From Hypericum androsaemum (taxonomy: Eukaryota; Streptophyta; Magnoliopsida; Malpighiales; Hypericaceae): 64,000 nt of DNA. The translations under genes were made by a program, and so were the position numbers. The stretch is taken from positions 12,150,475-12,214,474 of the forward strand of contig OZ023197.1 in assembly GCA_963995505.1 (NCBI GenBank), read 5' to 3'. The notes under the pieces are model-generated. The model was not told where the DNA came from and did no database searches. It saw only the letters and a program-made list of their open reading frames with translations. This document shows positions 12,840-24,334 of the stretch, one piece after another. Each line of letters begins with the position of its first letter. The stretch's first letter is position 1.

Positions 12840-14310
12840 ATAATTTACATAAATATAAAATAATCAAGTTATTAAATAGTGCAACCTTATTTTTTTATAA
12901 GTAGAATGTGTATTGTTCCAAAATAATTACACAAAAAATGTTGTTAAGCACGATACAACAAAAAGGAATATACTATTAGCTACATAAGCATCACTATATC
13001 CTTTGCCAAGAGAACCACCTACTGTACAATCTTAAAACTTCAATCACCTATCTTTTATAACCAAATAGACATCCCAGCTACTGTTTAAACTTTAATATAT
13101 CCTTTGTTTGAATAGTGCTACCTTGTTAATATGAAAGTGGCAAACTCTGAGACTTTTGTGCATTGTACCATTGCTCTGTGTAGAGTACCTAAGAAAAACA
13201 ACGACTTTAGCTTCTTTGGTATTACTCATCTCTACCAAAGCACACTTTGAGATATTTTTTGGTCTCAGTTGGTAATCATCTATACACTATTGACTGTTCC
13301 AAACTGGCCTATCGTTATTTTCATCACTGATTCAATGGCTAGCGGTGAAAGAATATCAATGAACATTGTCTGCCGAATCTTCTACTATAAGTTGGCATAT
13401 TCTGCTTTTGCAGTGGACCCATTGCCAATAGTGAACGTTGTTCATCGCCTCTCCCTCTAACTTATAGAACCATCTTTACTTATCTCTTTACTCGTTGGTC
13501 CCAATTCAGTCGTCTCAAGCCTTAATTTTTAATACCAAAATTATAATAGTAAGAATTTGCTGGCTGTCACGAGGAGGGAGAGTATCCCAACTAATAATAT
13601 TCCACCCACTAATCAATCTGATTCAACAAAATCTAATTCAATGTCAAAATCAGATCCTAAAGCTAAATCTAGGTTTGGGAACAGAGAAGATATGACTAAA
13701 ACTAATCAACACAGAAGCAACAATTCAAGCTTAGAGGTTTCATTTCAGCAAACTTCAGTTAGATCTTCCTCCAGCTTGAGGTAGACCTCCTTAAGCCTCT
13801 GCAGCCTCTCCTACTCCCATTCATTCTGACTATGAGAGAGCTACTTATGAAGTTGGATCCTAACCTCCTCCTTTTGGTGGTAGAGTTTTAAAGCGTCCAG
13901 GTATTGCCGCTTCTTGATGTCACAGGCTTGCTTGAGTGGAAATAATTCTGCTGCGACTTCGTCAATCGTTTTGTGTAATTTAATAGATTGTGTAATTTAA
14001 AAGTTACAAAAAATCATTTTGTTTGTCTAATTGTCATTGAGTACGGATAAAATTTTAAAAAATGTATAATTGTTTACATAATGAATTTATGGTGACAAAT
14101 TGGTTAAAAATATTTATTAATTGGTCAATAAAAAATCTATGGCATTATTTGAGTTTATTTGTGATTTTGAGGTCTTATGTGAATTTGTCCACATTAAAGT
14201 GCCAAAATGAATTTGTAAAATGTGGTTAAATGAATTTATTAGTCTTAAAGTGCATGTTCTTTTTTGTGCTGGTATAATTATATTAAGGTGGCCGGTGGAA
14301 AAAATACTTT
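12840..14310. repeat. Dispersed repeat, copy 2, with internal insert
   Basis: Matches copy 1 from 12840 to about 13545 and again from about 13975 to 14310. The same minus-strand protein-like piece is present at 13200-13400, more decayed. The two halves are separated by a roughly 420-bp segment absent from copies 1 and 3. Related short blocks also occur at 12480-12540 and 15300-15480, which suggests nested or repeatedly duplicated material. Confidence 0.6.
13556..13972 (-). pseudogene. Coiled-coil-like gene fragment inside repeat copy 2
   Basis: Read on the minus strand from 13972, the sequence encodes about 45 charged, heptad-rich residues (for example 'EVAAELFPLKQACDIKKRQ') before in-frame stops. 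A similar Leu/Glu/Lys-rich reading ('RLQRLKEVYLKLEEDL') follows. It looks like part of a coiled-coil protein exon. I do not recognise the parent gene, and no intact frame remains. Confidence 0.45.
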
Positions 14311-15832
14311 TACTATATATGAAAGTAACATACTAGTACTCAATTCATTGTTGAAAACAGAAATAATTGAGAATTATTATTTTTTAGTACACAACAAGCC
14401 TTTATTATCTAAGAAAAAGAAAAAACAAAGCAAAACAAAATAACCTCCAGCTACCTAAATAATTGAGTTTCAATATATCAGCCCATGTGCTTTTGATTTG
14501 CATTGTAAGGAAAGAATGTTGATAATAGAATGCAATGTTAAATTTTTCCTCTTCATAATTCTATAGAAAAAACAATATGGTTAGCAAAAAGAATTTACAA
14601 ATGTAAAATAACCAAGTTGCATTTTTTTGTTGCTCTTTGAATCCCCTTGAACCAAGCCCCACAAATTCTCTTGTAACTGACTTGCAGCTTGCAACAAGAA
14701 GCAAGTGTTGGGGGAGTATGGTCTTGCCCACATTAGAAATTGCTAACTCCAGATTCTGTGACTCCAATATAAAAGCCAACAGTTAAAATTTTAATAGCAT
14801 AAGCATTGAAGTTTAGATGATATTAAAAATATTGTTACACAAAAAGTTCAACATACATTTAGGAAAAACTTCAATCCAACATCTATTCCAAAGGTCAGAT
14901 AAAATCATGTACATTGTTTGGATGATTGCACTTCCAATCCATCATATCCATTATTTGTTGGCTTGTTTAATAATCAAAGTCTTGGTTTACCCTGGTCGGC
15001 TTACATTGAGACTCCCAGTAAAGTTTACCATGCGGCCCCTTGCGTGATTTATTATTTTTGGATTATCATTCCATAAAATTTCAACCTTGTCAATCTCCAT
15101 GAAGCCTATAGTCAAATAAAAACTGTGAACAATGTTTCATGACCTATCGAAAACTTTTTCCCAACCACTAAAACATATAAATAGAACTAAGCACAAGCTT
15201 CAAAGGTTTGACAAAACACTAACCTTTTATAACTGCTTCATACGTAAAGGAAACAGAAGGCTTTGGATAGTCTCCAATAGTGTGGAAGAACTCCAATTAT
15301 TTTCAACCACAGTGATCGTTAGACAACATTTTTTTTCTTTTTTCTTCCAGAAGTTCACTACCAAACAACCCCTAACAATTTGCACAAGTTCAATCATCCA
15401 TGTTTACTTGCATGTAATTTGCATCAATCTATCTACTTTTGATTTGCATTGCAAGAAAAATAATATAGTAAATAATATTTTGATAAATTGATAGATATAT
15501 GAAATATGTACCTGAATATTGTGATTTTTAAACATTGGATCATGAAAAATTGATTCCTTATATATATATATATATATATATATAAGTTTAAAAACTTATA
15601 TATCTCTAGTATAACTGCTAGAGATATATATACTATTGGTATATATATACCAATAGTAGCGGCCACCGAAAATCATCCGTAAGAATGTTCCGCATATATA
15701 TATATATATATATATATCAATGCATTCACTTAATAGGTAAAAGAGAAAAGTGTTCACCTCAACAATGAGAAATAAAACATAACAGCATAAACTTATTCTC
15801 CCACATAATTTATTATACATAGAAAAAATATA
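14311..15832. repeat. AT-rich repeat debris with (TA)n tracts and palindromes
   Basis: Contains diverged blocks related to the flanking dispersed repeat (14490-14610, 15385-15480). Two TA microsatellites lie near 15558-15582 and 15693-15717. Between them are two small palindromes, one built on CTCTAG...CTAGAG and a perfect 24-bp one, CTATTGGTATAT with its complement. Short frames here are compositional and no gene is supported. Confidence 0.6.
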
Positions 15833-17089
15833 GGGTAAATTACTCTGAAGTCTTTGACCTTTGGTCACCCTTCCCCTAGGGTCTCTGACTTTTAGAAAAT
15901 GATTGTCCCGTCCCTAAGTTTTGATGATAATAGACTCTCGGATCTCTGAAGCCAGAATATTTATTTTTCTCCAATGAACTCCCACTTGAAATGACCAAAA
16001 TACCCCTCTCACTTAAAAAATAAAAAAATCCTCTCTCCTTCTACTTTCAACTCCTTCTTCTTCACACTTCATCTTCATCCTCCCATCTTCAATTAAATAT
16101 AGGCCGATGCTTTCCCCTTCCCCGCTGCCGTCTCCTTACTACCAAACCAACATGGCGGCCACCGCCACCGTAAGAGTTGGCGTCGGATGCCACAGACGCC
16201 TTCTCCCCCTCCCGGCAGGCAGAACGTTGCCGTCAAAGTCATGGACTCCGAGTCCAGGCTGGACTCCATGGCAAAGGTGAAAGGATTAATACCATAGTTG
16301 AGGAGTTTGTAGTGTATTGCCAGATGTCCTTTGGCTTCGAGGATTGAAAATTGATAGTGGCGGCTCTGGCGATTTGGCTCCTACATGTTCACCGAATCTA
16401 ACGAACCCAACTCATCACATCTTCCACCTACCTGCAAATCCTCCTGAACCGTTCAAGAAAAATTAAGCTCTTCCCAAAAATTAAATCCCACCGAGGACCA
16501 CATTTTGGTCGAGAACTTTTTCGTTTTGGTGAATTTTTTATTGTTTATTTTTGTTTAGGGAATTTTGTTCTGTTTAGGAGCTTTTCAACAACACCGAGGT
16601 GGAGGAGGAAAGCGATTATGAGGATGATGAGGCGGGCGTCGGTGCAAGCAGTGAGGCCTCAGCCGCCCTGGCGGCCTCCAGTTGGTATTTCCAATGGGCG
16701 AGTCATGGCCGAGCAACCCGGACTAGATCTAGAGGATGTCTTTGTAGAAGTCCTCGAAGTGGTCCTGGATCTTGCGGGGGTCGATGGGGTGCCCGTGGGC
16801 GTCTGGTACATGTTGGAGTGAGGGAGCGTGGGGATATGGTGGGGGCGGTTGTAACTTGGTATGAACGGACGGAGCTCGACTTTTGAGTGGGTAGGGAAAT
16901 AAAATTTAATAAGGGAGGGTATTTTGGTCATTTTAAGTAGGAGTTTACTGGAGAAAAAGGAATATTCTGGCTCTAGGGACCCGAGAGTCTATTATCATCA
17001 AAACTTAGGAATGGGACAATCATTTTTCAAAAGTCAGGGATCCTAAGGGGAGGGTGACCAAAGGACAGGGACTTGAGAGTAATTTGCCC
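15833..17089. mobile_element. Mutator-like (Pack-MULE) element with captured gene pieces
   Basis: The ends form terminal inverted repeats of roughly 180 bp: 15833-16015 starts GGGTAAATTACTCT, and the complement of 16914-17089 starts GGGCAAATTACTCT. The element is flanked by a perfect 9-bp direct repeat, AAAAATATA, at 15824-15832 and 17090-17098. Long inverted repeats with a 9-bp duplication are the hallmark of Mutator-like elements. There is no transposase frame. The GC-rich interior (16090-16880) carries host-gene fragments, one recognisable as U2AF35, which makes it a Pack-MULE. The rest of the interior may come from other genes that I cannot name. Confidence 0.9.
16732..16814 (-). pseudogene. 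U2AF35 (U2AF small subunit) exon fragment
   Basis: Minus-strand reading gives NMYQ followed, after a small deletion and frame change, by 'GHPIDPRKIQDHFEDFYKDI'. This matches the segment between the first zinc finger and the RRM of the splicing factor U2AF small subunit. The reading then ends in a TAG. Only this short, shifted piece is present inside the Mutator-like element, so it cannot make a functional U2AF protein. Confidence 0.85.
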
Positions 17090-17224
17090 AAAAATATATT
17101 AACCTATGCATTTTTGTTTTATAATTACTTGAAATTGGTAGGTTTACAAGTGTTTAGAACATAGAGCCTTCTCAAAAAGAAAAGCGAGAAAGAAAAACAA
17201 CCACTAAACGGTCAGCTCTCCTCC

Positions 17225-17400
17225 TCGGATGCCTCTGAACACAGGCACTTCTCCCCTGAACGCCGGCTCTATTTCTCAGAACACGAGCTTTCCTCATTGG
17301 AATGTCAGCTCTTTTCCTCGAAACACGGGCTCTCCTCCTCAAGATATGGGCTCTGCTCCCCCGAACACTGGCTCTCCTCCTCGGCACGAGGGCTCTCTGA
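17225..17400 (+). repeat. Degenerate ~27-bp GC-rich repeat
   Basis: Imperfect tandem units around GAACACGGGCTCTCCTCCTC. They could read as Pro/Gly/Ser/Asn-rich repeats in one frame, but the unit drifts and no start, end or conserved protein is visible. Related text ('ccgtcagctctgctccttgga') trails to about 17650. I treat it as a minisatellite rather than a gene. Confidence 0.6.
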
Positions 17401-17780
17401 TCGGTTCAACTTTGCCAGATCAGGTCACAATGCCCAACAGTTCATTGCCATCTCTGAAGACACCCATCAGCTCACCTTCGCCATAGGTCAGGACTCCTCC
17501 TTGGACCCCCCAAAAACCTACTGACTCTACTCCTTGTCCCCCCTGAAACCCGTCAGCTCTGCTCCTTGGACGCCCCCACTAGTTCTGTTTCTTTGTCATC
17601 TGTCTGGACTCCTCATTGGACCCATCTGTAACCTGCCGGCTCTGCTCCTTGGATGCCCCTAAATGTCAGTTCGACTAAAAAAGTCACCTTTTATTTTCCT
17701 TGGCTGTTACTGCTGTAAAATGTCTCACCCACACCAACCGCTCCTGTTGATGCTCTCCTTCCAACATTAAATTTGTTCTA

Positions 17781-18034
17781 TTTAACGCTCCGTGATTTGA
17801 CCGACTTACTCCATAAACCAACACAAGTCTTTTCCAGCGTGTTTTGTCCTCACTCACACGCATCCTGGAAAACTTCCCAGGAGGTCACCCATCCTGATCC
17901 TACTCCCGGCCAAACACGTTTAACCTTGGAGTTCTCTCAGGATGTGTGCCAGAAAAGAAGGTGCACCTTATTGGTATGGATAGTACTAATCAAATCACTT
18001 AAGCGTTTCAGACAGAACAGATCGGGGTATCACA
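17781..18034 (-). repeat. Cassandra 3' LTR (5S rRNA-containing)
   Basis: In minus orientation the part at about 17873-17985 follows the plant 5S rRNA gene, including AGAACTCC..GGTTAAACGTGTTTGG and GGATGGGTGACCTCCTGGGA. That region would carry the RNA polymerase III internal promoter boxes. It is a derived 5S copy with many changes, not a 5S gene. Confidence 0.9.
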
Positions 18035-18120
18035 TACACCCCTCCTTAAATATGCGACGTCCTCGTCGCGCCAGACAGAACACAGAGCAGTCCCAGAACC
18101 GTATTTGCTCTGATACCAAA

Positions 18121-18374
18121 TGTAACGCCCCGTGATTTGATCGACTTACTCCACAAACCAACACAAGTCTTTTCCAGCGTATTTTGTCCTCACTCACACG
18201 CATCCTAGAAAACTTCCCAGGAGGTCACCCATCCTGATCCTACTCCTGGCCAAACACGTTTAACCTTGGAGTTCTCTCAGGATGTGTGCTGGAAAAGAAG
18301 GTACATCTTATTGGTATGGATAATACCAATCAAATCACTTAAGCGTTTCAGACAGAAAAGATTGAGGTATCACA
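18121..18374 (-). repeat. Cassandra 5' LTR (5S rRNA-containing)
   Basis: Same length and layout as its partner at 17781-18034. The 3' edge (18121, TGTAACGCCCC on the plus strand) abuts the primer-binding site, complement GCTCTGATACCA at 18107-18118. Confidence 0.9.
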
Positions 18375-19338
18375 TTCTATTTCATGAAAGATGGATGCTT
18401 TTTTGTCATGGTCTTTGGAAGTTCACTTCATTTATGGCTTTTAAATAGAAGTCTGACTTTGTCATTATGTCCAATCCAATCATGCAATCTCTTCTACATT
18501 TCTTATGTTTCCACCTTAAAACTATAAATTATAGTTATAGTTCTATAGGTGGATTTCTAAGAATTGTTATTTAAAATTATGGAATTTATGAACAATCTTA
18601 GAAGTGTATTTTGTTGAAACTCATTGACAACACACAATGGGTGCAAATAACATTTTAAGATGATAAGGCTATCAAATGTCTATCATGATTTAAAAGGCTA
18701 TCACATATTTTGTCTCCAAATGTCAAATTTAATCTCGACTTCTTACAACAATCTTAAAATGTCATCTTGATTGAATACCAACTGACGTTGACTTATAAGT
18801 ACACTTTTTAAATTAAATCTTGAATTTTATTAACCAAAGAAAAATATATAATAAATCAATGACGAGACCCCAGAATTGTAGCCCATACTCAAAATTATCC
18901 CACAAGCGGATAATCGAGATTACTGTTTATACAACGTTGTTCTACCAAACCCCATGACTGTAACCCAGACTCAAGCTTGGTCACAGTTGGGTAGTCAAAA
19001 GTCATCCTATACAATCCTGGAGTTGTTACACTTAAGGCTGGATGCAACTGATCTATTTTTTTGCTTTCTGAATAAAAACATTTCTACTTACAACAAGGTT
19101 GGTAATGTTGTTTATATACAGAAAAAAGTGATAGATTTTTTACTTAAAACTCAAAATCTCAATAGTTCAAAACAACTAATAGTTCATTATTCTAACTTGT
19201 GATAAGAAGATCTAATTATTCTTCTCTTCCCCAACATAATCATTATCCTCATTTTAGATAGTGAAGAATATCCTTCAACTTCTTTAATTAAAACGTGGGT
19301 GTCCAATATCAATAAACCAATACATGTCAGATTATATC
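18375..19338. other. Intergenic, no gene seen
   Basis: AT-rich. Near 18860-19010 there are two loosely similar blocks ('gaccccagaattgtagccca' and 'aaaccccatgactgtaaccc'), perhaps an old tandem repeat. No coding or element boundary is supported. Confidence 0.35.
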
Positions 19339-20052
19339 CTATTCAACAACTACATGCACATGCAAAGACCTAAACAACGTATAAGACACGTGAATAGATA
19401 AACAAGCAATAGGATATTTCTTTAATAAGTTTATATCATTGTCAATTAAGGGCCTACCATAATTATCCTTCTTGATTAGTATCCTAATAACAAAAGCATA
19501 TGCTATTTCCGCTGTACCGATATGCAACAAAGCGGTGATATTTTTCATGTAGCAAAGTTGACATGCCCTGTCGACTTTCGTAGAGTCAACCTCAATTTGT
19601 GATACACAATAATGGTATATCACCACTATACCAGTTATTTAAAAACACTTCGTTCTCTGTACAACGAGTTCTTTGCCCAATTTCGAACATGATAGGCCAA
19701 TGATCACCTGCTTTGAGCTTATATCGATTGACCAAATTCTGGACAGAACAGTTTGAAATGTACCTGGAATCATATCAAACTTCTTAAAGTTGCATGCAAG
19801 TATCTCGCGCTGCTGGTCAGCAAGCTTCTCCTCTTAGAGCGATTGTTGCTAAAGCAGAAATCGAGATTCACTGTCATGCTTGTGGACAAGCTTCTTCAGT
19901 TCCTAGCAATCTCAAAATCTGGATCATTCTTGTCTAACCAACAATATTCAACATTTCTGCCAGGTCTTGGTGCATTGTCATCAAACATCTCAGCTTTTAG
20001 AAGATGTGCCCTCAGAGACCTTGGCATACCTACTATCATAAATGGCAGTTAA
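19339..20052 (-). pseudogene. Unrecognised host-gene fragments
   Basis: Minus-strand translation gives protein-like stretches in different frames: around 'MPRSLRAHLLKAEMFDDNAP', then 'NVEYCWLDKNDPDFEIARN', 'KLADQQREILACNFKKF', and at 19339-19626 a 95-codon open frame. Stops and frame changes separate them. They sit directly next to the dispersed repeat at 20070, so they may be further exons of the same captured gene. I do not recognise the gene. Confidence 0.5.
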
Positions 20053-20069
20053 GACAGCTGGGAAACAAC

Positions 20070-20830
20070 GTGTTTAGCTTCTTTCGTATCACCCATTTCC
20101 ACCAAAGGACACATTGGGAGATTTTCTGGTCCCAGTTGGTAATTAGTTAAACACTATTGACTATTCTAAACTGACCCAATGTTGTTTTTATCACTGATTC
20201 AGTGGCCAGCGGCGAAAGAATGTCAATGAACACTGTCCACCGAACCTTCTGCTAAAACTTTTCATATTTAGCTTATGGGGTGGATTTCATTGCCAACAGC
20301 GAACGGTGTTCACCGCCTCTTCTTCCTCCTCCTAGAAGCGTCCTTCCCTGTCTCTTCCACTCCTCGGCTCCGATTTGGTTGTCTTAAGCCTTATTTTAAT
20401 TCTAATAGATTGTGTAATTTAGAAGTTACAGAAAATCATATTATTTGTCTAATTGTCATTGAATACCTTCTAAAAAAAATTGTCATTGAGTATCGATAAT
20501 TAGAAAATTTTCCATTTGTCATTGAGTACGGGAAATTATAAAAATGTATAATTGTTTACATAACGAATTTATGGTTGCAAACTGGTTACAAAATTTTATT
20601 AGTTGGTCAATGAAAAATCAATGACCTTATTTGAGTATATTTGTTTTTTAGGGGATATTTGAGTATATTTGTGATGTTGAGGTCTTAGGTGAATTTATCT
20701 ACATTAAATTGCCATAATGAATTTGTATACTGTGGTTAAATGAATATATTAGCCTTAAAGTGTATGTTCTTTTTTGTACCAGTATAATTGTATTAAGGTG
20801 GCCAGTGGAAACAAAAAATGTTTTTACTAT
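20070..20830. repeat. Dispersed repeat, copy 3
   Basis: Closely matches 11400-12035 and the corresponding parts of 12840-14310, including the minus-strand piece around 'MCPLVEMGDTKEAK'. Within it, 'ttgtcattgagta' is locally repeated three times (20456-20530), a small expansion not seen in copy 1. Confidence 0.65.
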
Positions 20831-22603
20831 AGATGAAAGTAACATACTAGTACTCAATTCATTGTTGACCAGAGAAATAATTGAGAATTAATATTTTTTT
20901 ATAAACAACAGACCTATTACCCAAAAAAATAAAAAATAAAGTAAAACAAAATAACCTTGAGCTACCTACAAACCGTGTAGTCAAGAGAGGTCTTTTCGCC
21001 AGCTAATAGGCTAAACGATTCAGAATATCCATCGAATATAAATTCATCACAATTAGAGAGGTTAACCAATAAGAATAAATGAAATATTTTTATGGATATA
21101 AATTGAGTAGCACATATATATGGACGTTACATAACTAAATATGTGAAATTAGGGTAATAAATTTCTTGAATGTTTATTCCCACGAAAATAATTTATTGGA
21201 GATATTAATGAGAGATGGTTAGACTAATATTGAAGTTCTAACAATATATTACAATTACGTGGATTGAAAAATAACTTGCTATTAAACGTGTGATTAACGA
21301 GATTTGATATGTGAATATAACTCCATTTTGGCACAAAGTGAGTTTTGCAAGTATACATGTAAAATTAATGGTGTTATCTATTTAATCTTGCTATTGTGTC
21401 CTTATGTCACTATTTAAATATGAGATTATACGCATTTGTCAAATAATTAATAATTGTTATTTTAGAATTGCAGACTTTGAGATGATGAAGCCGACTAGTT
21501 GAAATATACTCATAGCCCTAATATTAGGATGAATTGGTGTAATAAAATATTGAGAAATATCATATATTATGATATTATGTATCGTGGGTATCCATTGTAT
21601 GGAAAGAAAAAAACTCAATGATGTTTATTGAATTTTAGATTCAAGTGAGATAAAATAACAGAATGGTTATGTGGTCACCTTCGAGGTGGTATGATATATG
21701 AAGATCAATTAAATAAATCTTAGTAGCTAGAACTACTATGAAGTAAGAGATTTTTTCGGAAGAATTCTTTGATGAATATTCCTCTAAATAAAGCCGAAAC
21801 TATTAGTATTGATGAATTGAGATTGTCAATAAAAGACAATAGCCATAACTGAAAACAAAGCTTTCAGTGGCAAAACTAATATATTTGGTTAATATAATAT
21901 GTGTTGAGTAGTACTACTATGAGATAAAATATTCTATTGAATGTGTGAAGTCAGAGTAGATTTAATCAATCCTCTGACATAACCATGTGTAGAAGGGTCA
22001 CATATGAAATATCGATGAGAATGAGACATAAACCAATTGTTAGATTAACGGTGATGAGAACCAAATCTTTGTGATTGAAAATAACATGAAGAAGATTCAT
22101 AAGAGTAACAACAAGTCACAAGTTAATCCCACTAGCACTATTTTGTCCATTCCTATAATGCATGAGGGAAAAGCTAGACTACATTTTAGAAGGTTAAGCT
22201 TAAAGTACTTAATGATCCTCATAGTCCTTAACAGTGGTATATAAAGTAAAATATACACTTGATGAGGTCACCTGTATGGGTGTCTAGTGGGTTTGCATGT
22301 GATTTAGGCCAAAAAGTGTAAAACAGTGACAACGGCGAGAAATGAATAGATGAAGTGTGATTTATAAGGTTGAAGTATACACACTGTAGTGTTCATGATT
22401 CACATAAGATGTTAACTTCATCATGACACTGTACGCTTTTCCAATACAACTAAGGATCGATTCATAGTCTGTGACACACCAGATCCAAAAATCCATATAG
22501 CATACTCCCAAAAATATTTCAAGGTTTTCATTATGGTATATCAATGAAAATTATTTGAAATAGTGGACATTGTTGGAAAATAGAGAAAAAATGAATGAGT
22601 AAA
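20831..22603. other. AT-rich intergenic, no gene seen
   Basis: Very AT-rich with only short frames. The text resembles decayed retrotransposon sequence, but no LTR edge, primer site or protein domain could be supported. Confidence 0.35.
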
Positions 22604-22723
22604 ATGGTAATTCAAAGAGAATTGAATTGAGTTTTAATGATCTGAATGATTAATGTGAGATGTATGGTAATTCAAAGAGAATTGAATTGAGTTTTAATGA
22701 TCTGAATGATTAATGTGAGATGT
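22604..22723. repeat. Perfect 60-bp tandem duplication
   Basis: 22604-22663 is repeated exactly at 22664-22723 (unit starting ATGGTAATTCAAAGAGAATT). Absence of any mismatch in otherwise decayed DNA points to a very recent event or an assembly artefact. Confidence 0.95.
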
Positions 22724-23357
22724 TACAAATTATAACATTCTACATTAAAGTCCAAAATTAATAATGAATATTTATTTAAGAAAAATTCTTTATTATTTCT
22801 ACAATTTGTAGCATTCATCATTTATTAAAAAATTTAAGACATTCCAAACTTATTGCATGATTTAATTTCGAATTTTAAATATTAATTACACAATTAAAAT
22901 TTAAAATTAAGTTAAAGGCTCATATTTATTTTCCCTTTGGATAATTACTATTATATAAGAAGGTTAACCTTTATTTGTGAAGGACACAATTTGTTATTGT
23001 TAGTTATAGGTTACTAAATTTATACTTAGAAAGATCCGTTTAATGATGAGAGTTATACTTACGGGTAAAATAGTTATAAGTACACTGTACTCTTATCAAC
23101 ATCTTTTAGTGTTTATTACTAATATTTCCAATTTTTCCAACAAGCACGAGGCAATAACGATGCTAAAGTTCTCGGAGCTCGAGTGTTCTAAAGTTCAATA
23201 TCGATAGGCGTCTATCAACATCTCAAGTGGGTCCTTAAAACATGGGACAATGCGTAGTAATGAATTGATGGTGATCTATATGTATAACTAATACCTTCGA
23301 TGATTAACAATATGAAGTTTCATAATCATGGGACAATTTTAGACATCTGACACATAG
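22724..23357. other. AT-rich intergenic, no gene seen
   Basis: No coding, RNA or element signature could be supported between the tandem duplication and the second Cassandra element. Confidence 0.35.
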
Positions 23358-23947
23358 TATAACGTCTCCTGATTCGACCGATTATCTCTACAGACTAACA
23401 CATGTCTTTTCTACTTTGCTTTATCCTCACTTGCACGCATCCCAGAAACTTTCCAAGAGGTCACCCATCATGATCATACTCTCGGCCAAACGCGTTTAAC
23501 CTTGGAGTTCTATCAAGATGTATGCCAGAAAAGAAGGTGCACCTTGTTGATATAGATAGTATCAATCAAATCACTTAAGCGTTTTAGACAGAACATGTCA
23601 TTAACGGAGAATCACATTCACCCCTCCTTAAATACGCGACGTCCTCGTCTCGCCAGAATCAGACAATCGCAGAATCCAAGAATCATTTTTCCTCTGATAC
23701 CAAATGCAATGTCCCATGATCTGACCGACTGTCTCCACAGACCAACACATGTCTTTTCTAGTGTGCTTTGTCCTTACTCGCACGCATCCCGGAGACTTCC
23801 CAGGAGATTACCCATCCTGATCCTACTCCCGGTCACATACGTTTAACCTTGGAGTTCTCTCCAGATGTATACAAGAAAAGAAGGTACACCTTGTTGGTAT
23901 AGATAGTACCAATCAAATCATTTAATCATTTAAGATACAACAAATCA
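23358..23947 (-). mobile_element. Cassandra TRIM retrotransposon, second diverged copy
   Basis: LTRs at 23358-23616 and 23705-~23947 resemble those at 17.8-18.4 kb, including the 5S-derived block. The internal region has the same purine tract complement (CACCCCTCCTTAAATACGCG) and primer-site complement (CTCTGATACCA). The end of the right LTR is degraded after about 23930, so its border and target duplication cannot be fixed. Orientation is minus, as in the other copy. Confidence 0.82.
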
Positions 23948-24334
23948 ATAGTAAGAAAGGGCAAGGTACGGTTACACTTTCTGGCCTTCAATAACATGTT
24001 CTCGAAATGACCCATAATCATCACAGTATGTCTCACATAATATCCACTAATGTCAAAGTACAAAACGTAGTTGAAGCATCACGTGAGCTTGATATATGTA
24101 AGATTCACAAGCTAAGATGCTATGCCTAAAAAGCCTTTTACCAAATATACATGTTAGACAACTGACTAAACTCTCCCAACAAATATTTAAAAGAGTTTGT
24201 TCAAACTAGTGACATTAAGCTATAAAACTATACAAGTTAGGTTATTCGATGCCTCTACTCTTTTCTTTTTTATACTTTTCCATCTCAAGTATCCATTAAC
24301 CACTCAAAAAGCTTGAGAAACCAAGACAAAAGGG
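23948..24334. other. Intergenic, no gene seen
   Basis: No supported feature between the Cassandra copy and the transporter relic. Confidence 0.35.

Larger units (their letters stand above)
17781..18374 (-). mobile_element. Cassandra TRIM retrotransposon, structurally complete
   Basis: Two 254-bp LTRs (17781-18034, 18121-18374) flank an 86-bp internal region with no coding capacity. TTCTA occurs on both sides (17776-17780, 18375-18379) as a perfect 5-bp target duplication. Orientation is minus: the LTR starts TGTGATACC and is preceded by a purine tract (AAGGAGGGGTG). The primer-binding site TGGTATCAGAGC, matching initiator-Met tRNA, follows the other LTR. Each LTR contains 5S rRNA-like sequence, the defining feature of Cassandra elements. 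The LTRs differ at about 16 sites, almost all transitions, which suggests an older, methylated insertion. It depends on other retrotransposons for movement. Confidence 0.93.

Noticed and set aside
17873..17985. Functional 5S rRNA gene
   Set aside because: The 5S-like sequence lies inside paired LTRs with a target duplication and has many differences from plant 5S; it is part of Cassandra.
22362..22544. Short minus-strand frame
   Set aside because: 60 codons in AT-rich repeat DNA with no similarity recognised.
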